A stretch of 64,000 bases of DNA, from NCBI GenBank assembly GCA_946699065.1, contig CAMPDV010000016.1, positions 1,426,001 to 1,490,000 of the forward strand. Reading direction: 5' to 3'. Shown here one piece after another: positions 13,696 through 28,016 of the stretch. Numbering within the stretch: the first letter of the stretch is position 1; the number at the start of each line of letters is the position of its first letter. This stretch comes from Loxodes magnus (lineage: Eukaryota; Ciliophora; Karyorelictea; Loxodida; Loxodidae). The notes under the pieces were generated by a model, which worked only from the letters and a program-made list of their open reading frames with translations, made no database searches and was not told where the DNA came from. Made by a program: the position numbers and the translations under genes.

Positions 13696-14586
13696 TCAGC
13701 ATACTATATTATTTTTATAAATTTACTCTTAAAAACAATTCTTACTTCCTGCATTCATCGTTATGACTTGATTTTGATAGGAAATAGAAAAGAATAAAAT
13801 AGTGGCCCCGTGTCTAATATATGGATTTTCTAGATTAATGTGTTATAATATTTAGTGATATATAATTTCTCTATTTTTTTAGGCCTTTTTTCGTTTTAAT
13901 TTTATAATTTTTGTGATTTTCGTCATTTTTTCTTTACTTTAGAGGTTCCACTTACCCTTCACTTATTTGAGTAATATTTTTAAGTTTATCTCTTAATGGG
14001 ATTATTTGATTATTCATTATTTGTTCTTGATATATAACAGAGCTATTAATTTTTTCTGTTATTTTTGATCATAAGCATGATTTGATAGATGTTTGCTTAT
14101 ATGTCATTATCAACTACTTTTATGTAGTTATTTTGGAAATTAATTTTTACAATTTCGAGTCTTTGCTATTCTTAATAATTTTTTCTAGTTCGGCAATAAC
14201 TTAATTTATCACAAAATTATTCTTAGACGCTGCATTTATCTTAAATTTTTTTTCATTAATAGAGAATTAGATTAACGACGAGGTTATTTTACTTATACTT
14301 CTGTAAGCAAGTTACTTGTATAAGTAATTAAGATTAGATTTCAATTTAATCATTTATCATTATCTTTTTTATTTTCCGTTTATTATATTCTCAGTATCCC
14401 TGTTAAGAATCTATTCATTTTCTTAAATTACTATTTTACAACTTCAATTCCAATTTCGTTTAGCAAATCGCTAAATTCACTTTCTAGTTGTTTTTACTTA
14501 AGCTTTATGAAGAAGATTTTATGATTTTTCCTTTTCTACCTTATTTCTCATTCTTTCCCTTTACTTCTCAATTTCTTTTTCTCCAT
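13696..14586 (-). CDS. basic helical protein of unknown function
   Basis: ATG at 14586-14584 and UGA at 13698-13696. Two inferred introns, 29 nt (14411-14439) and 19 nt (13937-13955, GTAAGTGGAACCTCTAAAG), leave exactly 281 codons (280 residues). Exon 1 starts MEKKKLRSKGKEW and ends in a helix with SDLLNEIGIEV. Exon 2 contains a Lys/Gln-rich helical region (VIAELEKIIKNSKDSKLQK). Exon 3 ends with a less charged segment (GATILFFSISYQNQVITMNAG) faintly reminiscent of a PP2C core strand. The DGHGG-type motif is absent, so I do not call it a phosphatase. Alternative frames in exon 1 also look protein-like, so the 5' structure is uncertain. Confidence 0.5.
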
Positions 14587-17500
14587 TTTTTCAGTTTTTT
14601 TAGTAACTTTAGGTTTATAAGTTGGGATTGCAAGTAAAAGCAGGAATTAAGTTATAGAGATTTCTTTAACAAGATATTCAAGTTATGTGTAACCTCTTAT
14701 ATTTTAAGTATATACAAGGATGCTAGTTAATAATATTAAATTGTATATAAACCAAAAAAGCTTAATTTTTCTAATTAAAGCCTTACTAGTAGAAAGTCTA
14801 ATTACCAAAGAATAGAGTTATTAATATCCAATTAGACAAAATTCTAGAATTTATATCTTGAAAATTCGTGAATTACTTTAATAATTATGAAACTTTAATA
14901 AAAATGCTTGTAAATTAGTGTAAATTAGAGTATATTTTGGATTTGCTCTATACAATAAAGTAAATTGATATAATGAGTGATAAGTTTTAAAGATATGTTA
15001 TAAGAACTTGAGATGAATAGATATAAACATTTAGCTTTTATTCTATTTAAATCTTAATGTAAGGTATTGTTTATCCTTTTTTACCAATTTATTAATTCCA
15101 TTGTCTTTTAATTTTTCCACTCTTTTTGATTGTTTTCTTAACTTCAAATTTTATTAAAATTTCGCATTAAAGAGAATCCGAACATTAGAAGTAGCATGCT
15201 AAGATCTAGCTAGTATTTACAATTAATGTATTTTTTACTTTTTTTAATTTAATACTTGATATAATATTAAAAATGAATGAGCGTGATTTAAATAAATTAT
15301 CTGAAACTACATATAATCTCAACATCATTATTTCACCAGCAATTTGTAATCTTCAAATAAATTAAAAGTCTAGTTGCTTTAAAATTTCCTTAGAGTTTTA
15401 GATTGGATAAGCTTATTGTGACTAATATATTCCTTCTTTTAAACTAATTTTTTCAAATAGGTATAAAGGATAACTTAATTTTAAGATGTTCTTTTTAATA
15501 TAAAATATCTGTCATTAAAATTTTAAAAAGCAATCTCTTATAAGCTATTTAGTTTTATACTGTATAGCTTGAAATATTTAAAAAAATTAGATAATTATTT
15601 ATTTTAATCTAAGTCTTAAATAAGTTAACTGAAAAGTTTAGCTTATAGACTGAGCTACTTCTAAATTGAAATTTATCTATTTATCTTTTGAAAAGCGCAG
15701 AAATAGTTTATTTTAGCTTCTTTATTTCTTTAAAATTTTGATATGATTTTTTATTAATTCCAATTCTATTTAGATGCATCTTTATATATTAATCTAATAA
15801 GTGTCTTTCACATAGGATTAATTTAATCATTTTCTACTTTAGCAGGGAAAAAATCTACTTTTATTAATGAATTTTAACTTAAATCTAAATGCTTTAATCT
15901 TTGAAACTCAGTAATACGTTAGCTTCATTTTCATTTATTTGCTAGCAGGTATAAAACCCAAAAGAGTTAATTATTAGGAATCTACTATTCCTTAGATTGA
16001 TTATTAACTTCAGAACGCTCAACTATCTAAAGAAAGATCTATTAATTACTTTAGCTTTATTATAAAGTTTTACTTTATATTTCCTTCATTTGCTTAGCTT
16101 TGCTTTTTTAAGTAACTACAGTTCTAATAAATAACAATCAGAGTTTCAATTGATAATTAGTTGATGCCCTCTAATTTAAATATTTCTAGTTTCTAAGCAT
16201 AAAGAATTAATTATCTTAGAGTTAGATCTGTAATTATATCCAGATTGATAAATGTAGCTATTTACAGTCAGGAATGCTTTATTATAAAGGAAGTAAAGTT
16301 TTATCTGTGAAGCATTTACTCTTATTTTCATCAATAAAATTTAGTTTTAAAGCTGTTTAGGATATTAAAGGATTTAGCTTTAAGCAAGGTGTTATTTTAT
16401 CTGTTTAAGAAAATTGATCTGTTTGCTATAAGTTGAGTTATCGTTAATTGAGAAAATTGAGCAAACATTTACTCAGATACTTAATTAATATCCTATATGC
16501 TGATATTTTCTAAATTAGGGAATTATTTAGGCCTTAAATCTATTAACTTGTTATTTAAGTTATTTTTGTCTTTTTCTTATATTATATAGTTAGCTCATTG
16601 AAAGCTTCTATTTCACTGTAAATTTAAATTTTAAACCCTGGAATATTTTTCCATTAAAAGTAGAAAATACTTGATTCTAATTTAATCATAACTGTAAATG
16701 GAGATAGCTTCTAGCTTATCAAACTAATGGAAAAATAATTTATTCAAACTTTAAGAAGAGAATGATGATGCTAAACTAAAAGATACTGCAATTTATAAGG
16801 ATTTAGATAAGCTAAAAATTAGTAGATATTGCATAACTGTTTATAGAGCAATTAGTTTAAATTAGGCAGCTTTTTGAATAAATTATTCATTTTGTAAATT
16901 TCCTCTAATAGAAATCTTCTAAATACTAGAACCTTTTAGTTCTAACTATTTTTAAAACTCCACATAGCTATTTACATACTATTAATTTCCTATTATTCTA
17001 GGTTCAAGTTTTAGTACCAGTTATTTGAAAACTGTCCTGGAATGAAATTAGAACAAGAGATTTCAAAATTTGCAAGATTTACTAACTTTTCTACAAAACA
17101 AAGATCTGAATCATTAATATCTTAACTCTAATTTATAGATTTTAAGTTAAGACATGAAGATAAATGAACCTAAGAGGTTTTATCAATTTTTATTAAGTTA
17201 ACTCACAATAAGTTACTTGACCTATTTTATAAGATACATTCAATGAACGTCTTAGTTATTTAATTCATTAAACTAATAGATAATTAGGTCAGATTGAACA
17301 AATAAGCTTTTTACAGTTGAATAGTCTAGTTACCCTTAAGATTAATTCTATTCTGTTTTTTTAAATAATACGTTACTATTGAAATTCTTAATTTCTAGTA
17401 GATCACTTTTAATGTTAAAGTTATATAAATATTTGTTGATTTGTTATAAAGGGCAGATTTAACTTAAGGCAAGTTTTAGAACAAAGTAGCTGATAATATT

Positions 17501-19777
17501 TTTATTTTCAAACTTCTTTTATCAATTTTTCGTCTTTTTAGCCAACTAAACATATTATTCTTTTGCTAGATTCATAAGCCTTCAATTAAATGTATAATTA
17601 GATCTCTTGTATTTAGATTCCTTTAATATGATTATATGATGTATCTTGCTCTAGAAATGCTTATATTATTTGATGCTTTTAAATTTAAGTAAGTTCTTTA
17701 CATAAAATCACAAATCCACTTTTAAAAAGTACAGATAATATGATTAATCTAATCCACTTTTATACCTAGTGATCAAACAAGTTAAGCAACTAAATTAAAA
17801 ATTGATTTTATCCTATTTTTTGAGGATGAAGAACTAGTGAAACGGTAGTAGATATCTAAGTTTATAGTGGTTGCTTAAAATTATTATCTTAGTCTATATA
17901 CTCCTTTTATAAGTTTTGCAATACTTTTTCTTTATTTCACAATAATTATGCTCATTTAGCTAAAAAATTAAACAAAAGAAAATTAGAAATTTTCAAAGGA
18001 AGACTATTTCATTTAATAGATGGATCATTAAAATAGCGATTAAGTGATATAATTATTTATAAATCTGTATAATAACACTGATTAATATAAAACTAAAAGT
18101 ATACTACCATACCTATTTTATTCAAGCCTATGTATTAAATTATTATTTACACTTCATATATTTAATCCTTTTACTAATAGACTAGATATTTTTAGATATT
18201 AGAGATACTTATTAATTAGACTGGATGAATCTTAGACTCAATTATAAACTATAAATTAAGACTACATCTAATTTGAAGAATCTGACAATTAATCAATTAA
18301 ATATAGTAAGCTTACTAACTACTTTAGCTAAAATTAATAGAAGTATAAGAATTATTGTTATTTTCAGTGTAGCATAAGTATCAATCAGATATAGGCTAAA
18401 TTTAACTGCTATGTGAATCATTATATGTAATATGTGATAAGAATAGGATATTATTTTAAACTTTCCAGCAACCATCTAGAAAGTGTCCATTTGAATCTTG
18501 ACGATGGTTTTCTAAGTATCTTAAATAAAATTATAGTTGCTTTCAATTAAAAAGTAAAAGGAGTTCAGTTATATGGTGTAAATAGGCTTAAAAGTTATTT
18601 AGTTATTACTTCTTACTTTAAATATAGCAATATAGAAATAAATTAGGCTAGATGGTAATACTTATATCATATGCATATTTCAAGTTACTTTAGTTAGTTA
18701 TTACTCTAAAATTTGCTTGCTATTTGATATTATTAAACACAATAAAGCTATTTATTAATAGAAGTGCTTCAAAAGAAGTTATACTAAGGAATACTTTAAT
18801 TATTGCAAATAGAGCAAGCTTAAAAGAGGTGAGGATGAGTCTATGGCAAGAGTAATTGAAATTCGATGATATCAAGATTATATTTAAAAACCTTAAAATA
18901 ATTTACTAATGTCTATAATTGAAGGAAACAGATCTTGCTATTAAGATATAAAAATAGTTTTCTTAGATTAAAAATTTAAATACACAGAGTTTATAAATTT
19001 TCTATAGATTATAACCAAATTGTGTCAAAATCAGACAGGCAACTAATATTAGAAATAAAGATTTGTGTTCAGACGCTTAAGATTCAAAGACTAATTCTAG
19101 CTAATAAATCTAGCAATTTATAAGGGCTTATAAATAAGAAAGCATATACTATATAGTTGATTAATAGCTAACTATTCAAAAAGCTTCTAAAATCTTATCA
19201 ATTAGTATTATAGCAAAATAATAATGCAAGTGCTATCAAATGTAAGTATGCTGAAGGAACAAGATATAGTTATTAGTAATAGCAGAAAATAAGTTAGAAA
19301 ATTAAATGTTTATCTATACCTCATAATTAATAGTTACATTTAAAGACTTCCCATTATAAACACTTACAATGAGATAGATTCTTTGTATATTTAATTTGCT
19401 TTGTATTTCTTTCTCTATCTATTTTAAAAATACTACTACTACATTCAATTAATTTTTATCAAAAGAAACACTTAAGAGAAGAATTTTCTAGATATTAGAG
19501 CATAGTTTCTGGAAATATATTTGAGGATATAAATCAATTAAAAAGCAGGATTCTATAAATAAATAATTTAGCCTATATATTTTATTGTCTTTAAAATACT
19601 TAAAATCTAATTACCGTATTAACTAATAAAAAGATAGATGAATAATAACTTTAAGGTTATCTCTTTCACATATTCAATTTTACAAAGTATTAACTAGGAG
19701 AATCCATAGATAAGTATAATATTCTTAGATATATCTTATTGAATTTAAAATTTAAGAAACAATAAGATAAATAAAAT
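14587..19777. other. long AT-rich spacer without a supported gene
   Basis: 5.2 kb, very AT-rich. Open frames exist (for example + strand ~16630-17160), but their composition is what AT-rich noncoding DNA would give under this code: rich in I, L, F, Q and N and poor in E, D, G and A. No RNA gene, repeat or mobile-element signature was seen. Confidence 0.45.
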
Positions 19778-22465
19778 TCAGTTGTTTTCCGATTTTATTC
19801 TTAGAGGAAGCTTTATGGTATACAAAGCAGTATCCAAAACGTGAATTAACTCTTCAATGTTTTTAAGCATTTCCATGCAGTTCTCAGCATTAGGCTCCCA
19901 GTTATTTTAGTTGAAAGTTTCTTTTAGCTTTTTAGAGTGAGATTGGATTTCTTATAAAATGCTAAAGTGCTATGAAAATAGATTTCCAATAGCTTCATAT
20001 GAAGGAAGTAACTATTTTTTCTACTGAGTATTTTATCCTTGAATGTTGATTTAGAAGTTTTAATTGTCCTATGTAGGTTTTTAGATCTTAATTACTTACT
20101 CTTTTTTCATTTCTTCAAGCTTTACATTAGAAGCACTCAGCTATATCTTTGAGATTGTGGATGCAATATTTTTACTTTCCTAACTAATATTTTTCTATTA
20201 TTATAATTATTCTGCCAAACATCCAATTGGGAAAAGTATATCGTTTCCTGTTTAAATTAGGGGAAAAGGAGAATCCAATCCGTACTGAATACAAGAAGCT
20301 TAAAACTACCTTTAAGTTATTTCAAATCCATTATTTCCAGACATATATGCAAATCTAAAAGCTCTTCCCATAGTAAGATCTCCTGGAAACATGAATCCTT
20401 CTGGTAGTTAAGGAATTTACATGTTAGTTCAGCTTTTCTTAAAAATTCCATTAAAGTCATCGATAGATAGGACTCCTTATCATTACTGGTTATTTTAATT
20501 AAAAATTCTACCAAAACTCTGCATTTATTAGATTCTTTTCTTTACAAACTCAATTATATAGAATTCTAGAACCTTATCTAAATCAACACTTATATCATCT
20601 TTTTCTCCTTAAGCTTTTTTAAATTTCATTCTCAACGAAACTTATTATTGCTTTAAGTAACTTGGTTATAGTCAGGGAAGTACTATGTTAGAAATAGCCT
20701 GTTCTCTCTCAACTTTAATATAAGACTACGGTTCATCTTAAACATCGATTATAAAGTTGGGATGTTGATAGCATAAGTGTAAGCAATATAAGAAATATTA
20801 CTGAGTTTAAGGATCTGATCATAGTATAATTTCCTCATTGTTACTATCTCCTGTTAAGCCACAGAATTTTATAAACATAGCTGCTCTTGTGTATTAACTT
20901 TTGTAGCATTTCAGAGATGCCAAAAAGTTAAGCATCCAAACTTCTCCTAATCTTCTCATTTTATACTTTCTTAAAAGTCAAATTATTAAGAATTCGTCTA
21001 GAGGCATATCAATATGTACACTTCCTACTATTTCATTTGATAATTCTAGTCTGTCCCTATATATTTTTAGAATGTTTTATTTTAGTCAAGGCATTGGAAG
21101 TACTCTACCTAGTTCCATCTTTGCTCCTACATTGGAAATAAATCTTAAAATCATTGGAGTAAGCGTTCATTCTCCTTCAAACAATTTAGGTCTCTAAAGT
21201 AACTCTCTCAAGTTATACTCTCTTATATGCTACTCTTATTGTTCTTATTTTGTAAAAGGTATTACGTTTCATTAAAGCTCGCTTTCTCCAACTTAAATTC
21301 CTTTTTCTTTATTATTATCTCTTGCTTATATTCACAGTAAAAGCTTTCTCATTTACTCTAAAATTTCATTTTTTTATATAGATTTTTTTTCCATTTTTAG
21401 AATTAAAGACTCCATTTAAGTCAAGTTATCTTATAAGGCTTTATTTTCTGCTGCCGAACTTATCATTTCGCTATTAGTATCAATAGGATTGACACTTTTA
21501 ACCCAGCTTTCTCCTTATTTATTTAATTTAGCATCATTAGCTAGTTTCGCATATCCTTCGGTATCTTAACGTAAAATTCCTCTCAGATGCTTAATTTCCA
21601 TTTCCAATCGAGCTTCAATTTATTTATACCCTTCATTTCTATAATTAGCAGCAGTAAGAGCATTTTGAAGTCTAATGTTATTTTCAACAGTATCTTTAGT
21701 CTAGTTTAGGATACTTTCAATTGCTTTTTGGTGCTCTCGGTTTTAATTTTCTAATTGTTTATCTTTTCCCTACATTATTTTAATCACACATAGAATAAAC
21801 TCCTCCCAGATTTTGCTATAGGTACATAGAACTTTATCCATGCATTCTCCGAGCTCAACTCGATATAACGAAACTCTTGTTGATAATTATTCAAAAACTT
21901 GATTTGCTTTTTACAAATCAGCAACTATATGAGTCAATTCCTTTTAGCCCTTCAAAAAATCTCTAACTTTTGGATGGAAAACTGATTCTTAAACCTTGCT
22001 TTTGGTTTCTTAAGTTTGTGATTTAGCTTCTCTTATAGAGCGAATTCTTGATTTAAGCATTCTTGAAACAGTTGTACTTACTTTCTTCCTATCAAAAATG
22101 TCATTTACTCCTCTTTAGGTCATCATCATTGTAATATCCGGAGGAGCCCCTTATTCCTCTACCTCTAACGCAAGTTACCTCACTTTGAGTTAATTTTCAA
22201 GTAATTTTGAAGTTTTATTCTAAGGTAGTTTGTTAGTATTGTACTATATGCCAGGAAGTCTTTAATGAGACTAAGAAGTAAAAGGCTTAAGTTTTGTTTT
22301 ACTTTGCAAATGAGAAGATGAAGTAGTTGATAAATTCTAAACTTGATACTACTGATGTTTGACTTGTCCTTTCTATCTTCTAGCAGTAAGTGGATTAATA
22401 GGAGTAGCTTCTTCTAGAGCACTTTGCTAGCTTCCAGAAGCATCAGAAAATCTATCCTCTTACAT
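19778..22465 (-). CDS. 895-residue coiled-coil protein, unknown
   Basis: A single frame of 896 codons, ATG 22465-22463 to UGA 19780-19778, with no intron. The N-terminus (~1-110) is Ser/Gln/Thr-rich and probably disordered. Residues ~150-400 are strongly charged and heptad-like (ELTHIVADLQKAN, QLENQNREHQKAIESIL, ARLEMEIKHLRGILRQ), consistent with coiled coil. Residues ~480-780 form a more globular helical part with segments such as EWTLTPMILRFISNVGAK, VHIDMPLDEFLIIWLLRKYK and VLSIDDFNGIFKKSW. The last is loosely EF-hand-like but lacks a full calcium loop. The C-terminus returns to helix. It resembles large ciliate cytoskeleton-associated proteins in layout only. Long shorter-frame shadows in this interval are not real. 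Confidence 0.88.
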
Positions 22466-24287
22466 TTAAATAAACTAATTTATATTTACACTTTTAAAAT
22501 AATAGCACTATTTTCAGTTTCCACCCTTCACACTCGCATCTAATTTACTATCTCCTTACCTTATTTAATTTTTTACTCTAAAAGCAGAGAAAGTTGAATA
22601 TAAGCATTTCCATTATAGAGCATTGCTCTTTTTATAACTTAAGGAATGCATTTGATTAATAATGAAAACCATGTAAAGTTAGTTAGATGATTAGAGTTAT
22701 TAACATACTAGTATTCAAAGCTTGAAAAATACTAAACAGTCAATCAGATAAAAGTGACTTATTACTACTTGGTTCCTTTAACTCACTGCTAGTCTATAGA
22801 ACCTTTAATTCTTGCTAAAATGGCAAGTATATAAAACCTAATACTATAATATTGAATTGGAGTAGTTATACTATGAATAATTATAATAAATAGCAATGGT
22901 TAAGATATAATTGAAGACTATCATAGGTAAAATACGATGGTACTTATAAGAGTAATGCTTTTTAAGGTTAATGCTACTAAAATATAAAATATTAGCATTA
23001 AGTCAAAATTCATTTTGGAGTAAATTAAACATAAAAGGTCTTTGATATTTGCAATTTTTAGGTTGAGTACTATTTAGATAAGTTCCTTTAAATTCCCTAT
23101 GACTTCAGTGTTAGATGATTCAAGAAGCTTTAAGTTATAAAAGTATATTTAAGCTTAAATAATAAAAATAAACTTCTTGGTTGGACTTTTAAGTCTGTTT
23201 ATATAGATTTTTTACAATCTAAAGGGATTAAAAAATTAAGTGATTGATCTATTTCTGCTTAATACATATAAAGACAAAAATTAAGTAATTCCTATTTATT
23301 ATCTTCTAGTACTTGTATATTTATTAAGCTGTAAAGATAGGATTTGAATTACCATTACTATGCTTTATATTAAGTATTGTATAAATATAGTTATAACTAA
23401 CAGAACTAGTTGACATTATATTTAGAGTTAGTTATACCTAAATTAATTAATAATGCTGCAAATGCATTAAATTTGCTTATTTATTTAAATAAAATAGCAT
23501 AAAGCATGAATTTCTAATATCATCTTATAGTTAGTTACTTTTATAGCTACCTTCTAACCTCAAGCTTTATTATCCTTTTTTAAAGTTTATAATATTATAG
23601 AATGAGATTAATTAGTCTTTCAGACTAATATATGCAATAGAAATGGTTTTAAATACTCCTATATTTAAACAGCAATAGTTTAATGCTTCTTAAGTCCTAG
23701 TAGTTCTATTAGTGAATATCTATGTAAATAAGCTTGTTTCTATATCATATCCTTAAGGTACTTATCTAGACATAATTTAAAGTACTTCTTAAGTATTATT
23801 GGGATTAACTTGCTTAGTCTCACATCTAATCTCCACTAATAAACCCTTTATCTAAATTTAAGGTATTTGGAATTAAACTAAGCATATAAAATCTTAAATA
23901 GGCTCTATTATTAATGCCTTACTATGCAATCCATATTCATCCATAACTAAACTTAGACACTTAGCATTATGAACAGGAAATAATAGTTATTGCTAATTGA
24001 GGAGGAACATTTGAGAGAGATGTAGCTTTGGAAAATTAAAGTAAACGCTTTTAAAATTAGCTTAGCTGAATGGTCATTTAAAAGGAAACTTTTTAAAGTT
24101 AATAAAACTAGCAGCAAATCAATTGATATTCATATTAATTACAACTAATAACGCTAAAAGCTTCATACAAATAAGCAGCATGGGTAGATAATGCTTTATT
24201 TACAGATTAGAGAATAGATTATTAGAAAGAGCGAAGATAATAAGTTTGATGGTAAATTAAATAAAGTCTTATAATTAAATTAATTGC
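22466..24287. other. AT-rich intergenic region
   Basis: Divergent 5' flanks of the genes at 19778-22465 and 24288-25592. The + frame is open upstream of 24288, with an alternative ATG at 24180. The added residues have spacer-like composition. Nothing else was recognised. Confidence 0.45.
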
Positions 24288-25592
24288 ATGATGAAATCAT
24301 AAAGAAATATATCCACTTAATTAAAAATAGATCTTGAGGATTCTCTAAATCAGTTAGAGCGCTCTCGCCAGAAGTTGAATTCCTCTAAGCAATTTCATCA
24401 TTAAAACTCTAAGTCTTATGAGTTTGGACTATGGTAATAAAGGATTGGAGATATTGATAAGCTAGATTAGCAGTACCAAACTTCTCCTAATTATCGAATG
24501 GAGAGCAATAAGTAGCCTTTGGAAAATGTTCAATCATTTTGTAAAATATAGGATGATCAGAATTAATTTGAAGGTGAAAACTAATTCTCAAAATAACTTT
24601 TCAAATAGTCCATATAAAAGCCAGACACACCTACTTTTAAATAAACTAAAGCTTAAGGTTAATAATTTAAATACGGAGAAGTTCTAAACAGTGAAAATAT
24701 AAGCGAAGGAGTTGTTTATAATAGCAAAGGGTTTGGATTTAGGAAATCATAGTCTAAAGCTTAATCTTACGATTTTTGTTTACTAACTGAATAATAACTC
24801 TATCAGTAGGTAAAAAAGAATCCATAATAAACTGAGCAAACTATAAGTAACAATATAAGTTTCAACAAATAGAACATAGAAGAAGAGATTAATAGAATCA
24901 AAACAGAGCTAAGCAACCATAGAAAAATCAGTGAAACTATTACCAGCTAAATCAATTAAGAATTCCTAAGTAGTCCAAGCATATTAAGTAATTAATCTTC
25001 AAGCATCGTAATTATTTATTTTAGGTTGAATCAGAGTAGTATAACTTTGAAAATTATGACTTCAATTTATCGAACTAAAAGGTAAAAACTGATCAGAATT
25101 CTTCCTAAAACAGCTAGAAGCAAGTCAAAAAAGCATATAAAGTTACTTAATGTATTAGTCCTATGAGATTATAAAGTGATTCTGATCAAGCGAGTGTATC
25201 AAATAGTGATTAATTTGATTGTCAAGAAACATCATAAAATAAAATTTTTCAATTCTTACATACAGAAACTGAAATGGGTATAAATTCTAATTGCTAGTAA
25301 GATTAGAAAAAGGAATCTGCAATAGCTCTCGAAGAAATAAATTTCTCAAACCATCGCGAAAAACTCGATTAGCAGTCAAAATAAAGGAAAAATTTTAATT
25401 AAAAATCAAGCTAAAATATCAATGAACAGCATAAAGATTACTAAGAATAAAGAAATGAAAAGAGAAAAAAGCAATCTTCGCTATAAAGGTAAGAACAGTT
25501 GCTAGAATTAACAAAAAAGCAATATAAATAAGTAAATTTTATAAATTTAGTAATGGTTTTGCTGTAAAATGTGCAGATGCGATATTATGTGA
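24288..25592 (+). CDS. Gln/Ser-rich protein with Cys-rich C-terminus, unknown
   Basis: Three exons: 24288-25007, 25025-25531 and 25551-25592. They are separated by a 17-nt intron (GTAATTATTTATTTTAG) and a 19-nt intron (GTAAATTTTATAAATTTAG). Exon lengths are 720, 507 and 42, all multiples of three, giving 422 residues. The start has two Met codons in a row (MMKSQRNISTQ); an in-frame ATG at 24180 is a possible earlier start. The body is polar, Gln/Ser/Asn-rich and mostly disordered, with a short helical stretch (NIEEEINRIKTELSNH). Splicing into exon 3 gives a compact end, QQWFCCKMCRCDIM, with four Cys. No domain is recognised. A flexible scaffold is a guess. Confidence 0.75.
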
Positions 25593-27371
25593 CTTTTTAA
25601 TAGAAGTATATCTTTTTGCTAGTAATCCATATTTTAAAATCGTTATAGCATATATTAGATTATTGAGAATTATAATTTAAGCATATTCAGAAATGTGAAA
25701 TATAACTCTTTCTTTATATTAATATAGACATGGTATGCTATTTATTATCTAAAATAATCTTATTAGAGATCTGATATATTAAGATATTTAGATCCATAAA
25801 TCTCAAAAATAGTCTTTAAAATTTGATAGTCATATTAATGCTAAACTTTACATTTTGTACCCTTAAGCTAAATAATTAAAGGAGGATATTCTAAGGTATT
25901 CTTTATATGTTATAATCTATCAGGAACTATACTTTAAGACCTCATCAATATTTCTGCTCAATTTCAGCATCTATAGATAAGACAGTTTATATCTACACAA
26001 AGGAATTTCTTAGCAAGATTAAGAACAATTTATTATTTAAGAGTCTGAAGTTTGATAATTTAATTAGTGATTATATCATTAAAGAATACTTTTACTTAGA
26101 AAGAAAGAAGAATTTTACTAGCATATAAGATATAAAATCCTTAAAGAAAAATTAAATGCTATATAAACAGTAATTTCTATCCTAAATTTATAATTCTTAT
26201 TTCTATTTTAATCACTCATTACTATATCCTTATTAAAAACTACTTTAAGATAAGATGATAATTGATGTGCTTGGTTTAAATAACTAACTATAAAGAAAGA
26301 GAACTAGCTTTCATTGAGAATTAATAGGCTGATTATTGTTCTTTTATTATATACAATTTTTGGGCTAATTAATAGTATTTTGAATAATGTATATAAAATA
26401 CTCCGAAACCAAAAAATCCTTAATAATTATTAGTTAGATAACTATATCAAGCTTATTACTTAGTTACTATATCCACTTCAAAATTCTCTAAAATAATTAC
26501 AGAATATCCTTAAATTTGTAAGCGTTAACTCAATAACAATATCTATTTTAGAGAGTATAAAGGATTAGAGCTCTTTACATAATTTTGAAAAGCAAATATT
26601 ATTATTCAAGAAGTTTATACATTAATGTATCAATATCAAAGAAAAAGAGTATCCCCTTTTTATAAATCAAATTGCACATTTCAAATCCTTTATTTGGCTG
26701 AGTCTTTAATTGTACTTAAAACTATGCCTCTATAATGCAACTTTAATATTGATATCCTATTGGTTTTTTTAATTTAATCATATGAGGTTTAAGTACGTTT
26801 ATAGATTAGCACTTCACTTTGAATAGCAAAGCTTAAAATAATTATATTTATATCTTTAAAGTCATCTAATAGGATTCATTACAAAAATTTAGTTAAGTAA
26901 GCTATAAAGATTAAAACATTACCTCTAATTTAACCTTCTAAAGCTTTAGCTCACTTTTCTTTTTTAACCCTTCATAGTTGATACTAACCCAATCCTCTCC
27001 TCTCTAATCCCATTTTTCTTAACTAAATTAAGTTTCCTATACTGTTACAAAATAATAACTACATCATCAGAAAGCTTCTAAAATGGCTATTTTTGATGAA
27101 AAAAGAAAGCAAAAATTAAAGATATAAGAAAGCATAAATTATGGTCATAAAGTAAAATAAGATATCATTTTAGAAAAAGGTTGATAGGAATACCATTAAA
27201 TTAAACATCCTTATTATCATTTTTTACCTTTACAGCTATTAAAATTTAAGATTTTCAGTTATAACTAACAAAATAATATTTATTGAGCAACTCTTGGTTA
27301 TTTAGATTTTATTATGTTAACAAATAACGTTAAGCAAGTAGAGAGGAATATAAGGAAGTATAATTAGAAGG
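25593..27371. other. AT-rich intergenic region
   Basis: No supported gene. An upstream ATG at 27083 with a 22-nt intron (27152-27173) would join in frame to the next gene, but the joined part is spacer-like (I/L/N-rich). I treat it as 5' flank or an unproven exon. Confidence 0.45.
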
Positions 27372-28016
27372 ATGAAGAATTATGTTAGTTAATGTATTAC
27401 TGAAATTAAATAGAAGTTTTGTGAATATCTAGATAAGAAATATTTAGCATATAAAATGGAAGTTATTAAAGCTAAAGTTCAAGCTGTGAGGTCTAATAAA
27501 TCACCTAGTAAAACTATACAACCGAATAAAGCACCTTATTAGATTTTTAGACGCAAATAAAATAAAAGACTAAGCACGCCTAATAATTGTAAGCATCCTC
27601 TTGTATAGTAAATGCTACTGAGAATGTCGCCGCCTAGTCCAGCCAAAATTGATTCAGATTAGGAGCAATCTAAAGAGGGAGATATTATATAGCTTAGGAG
27701 GTAGAAATATGAAATAAATACCCCTCAACGCAAAATTAGTTTTAGACAACATTATAAATCTCAATCATCTGAAAATGGAATAGTAGAATAACTTGAAGAA
27801 AAAAAATAAAACGAATCTGATAAAAACTGCAAATCAAGTGAAAATAAATCGATCTTTACAAGTGCATAAAACATCCTATTTATGAGATCAAAGGATAATT
27901 TTAATTGTATACCTAGTAGTTAAGCAAAAGTAATCTTTACCAAGGTTAACACCTCATCACTAATGCAAAAAAGGAAACAAACTTTGTTGAATAAGGTTAA
28001 AAATTAAGATAATTGA
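27372..28016 (+). CDS. basic Ser/Gln-rich protein, unknown
   Basis: ATG 27372 (MKNYVSQCITEIKQKF) to UGA 28014-28016: 215 codons, 214 residues. The first 45 residues form a charged helix (EYLDKKYLAYKMEVIKAKVQ). The rest is basic and low-complexity, with Ser/Pro patches (RSNKSPSKT, RMSPPSPAKIDSDQEQ) suggesting a phosphorylated disordered tail. Upstream ATG 27083 with a 22-nt intron would give a 303-residue form. A UGG-like reading of the final UGA would add only spacer-like residues, so I stop there. No family is recognised. Confidence 0.6.

Noticed and set aside
13696..14586. PP2C-like phosphatase identity
   Set aside because: Only one strand-like segment is suggestive; no metal-binding motifs are present.
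20317..20514. Standard-code minus-strand frame starting MVEFLIKITSNDK
   Set aside because: A shadow in another frame of the 895-residue coiled-coil gene, whose frame closes over 2.7 kb.
27083..27371. Upstream start of the 27372 gene using a 22-nt intron at 27152-27173
   Set aside because: Frame closes exactly, but the joined stretch is hydrophobic spacer-like sequence; kept only as an alternative.
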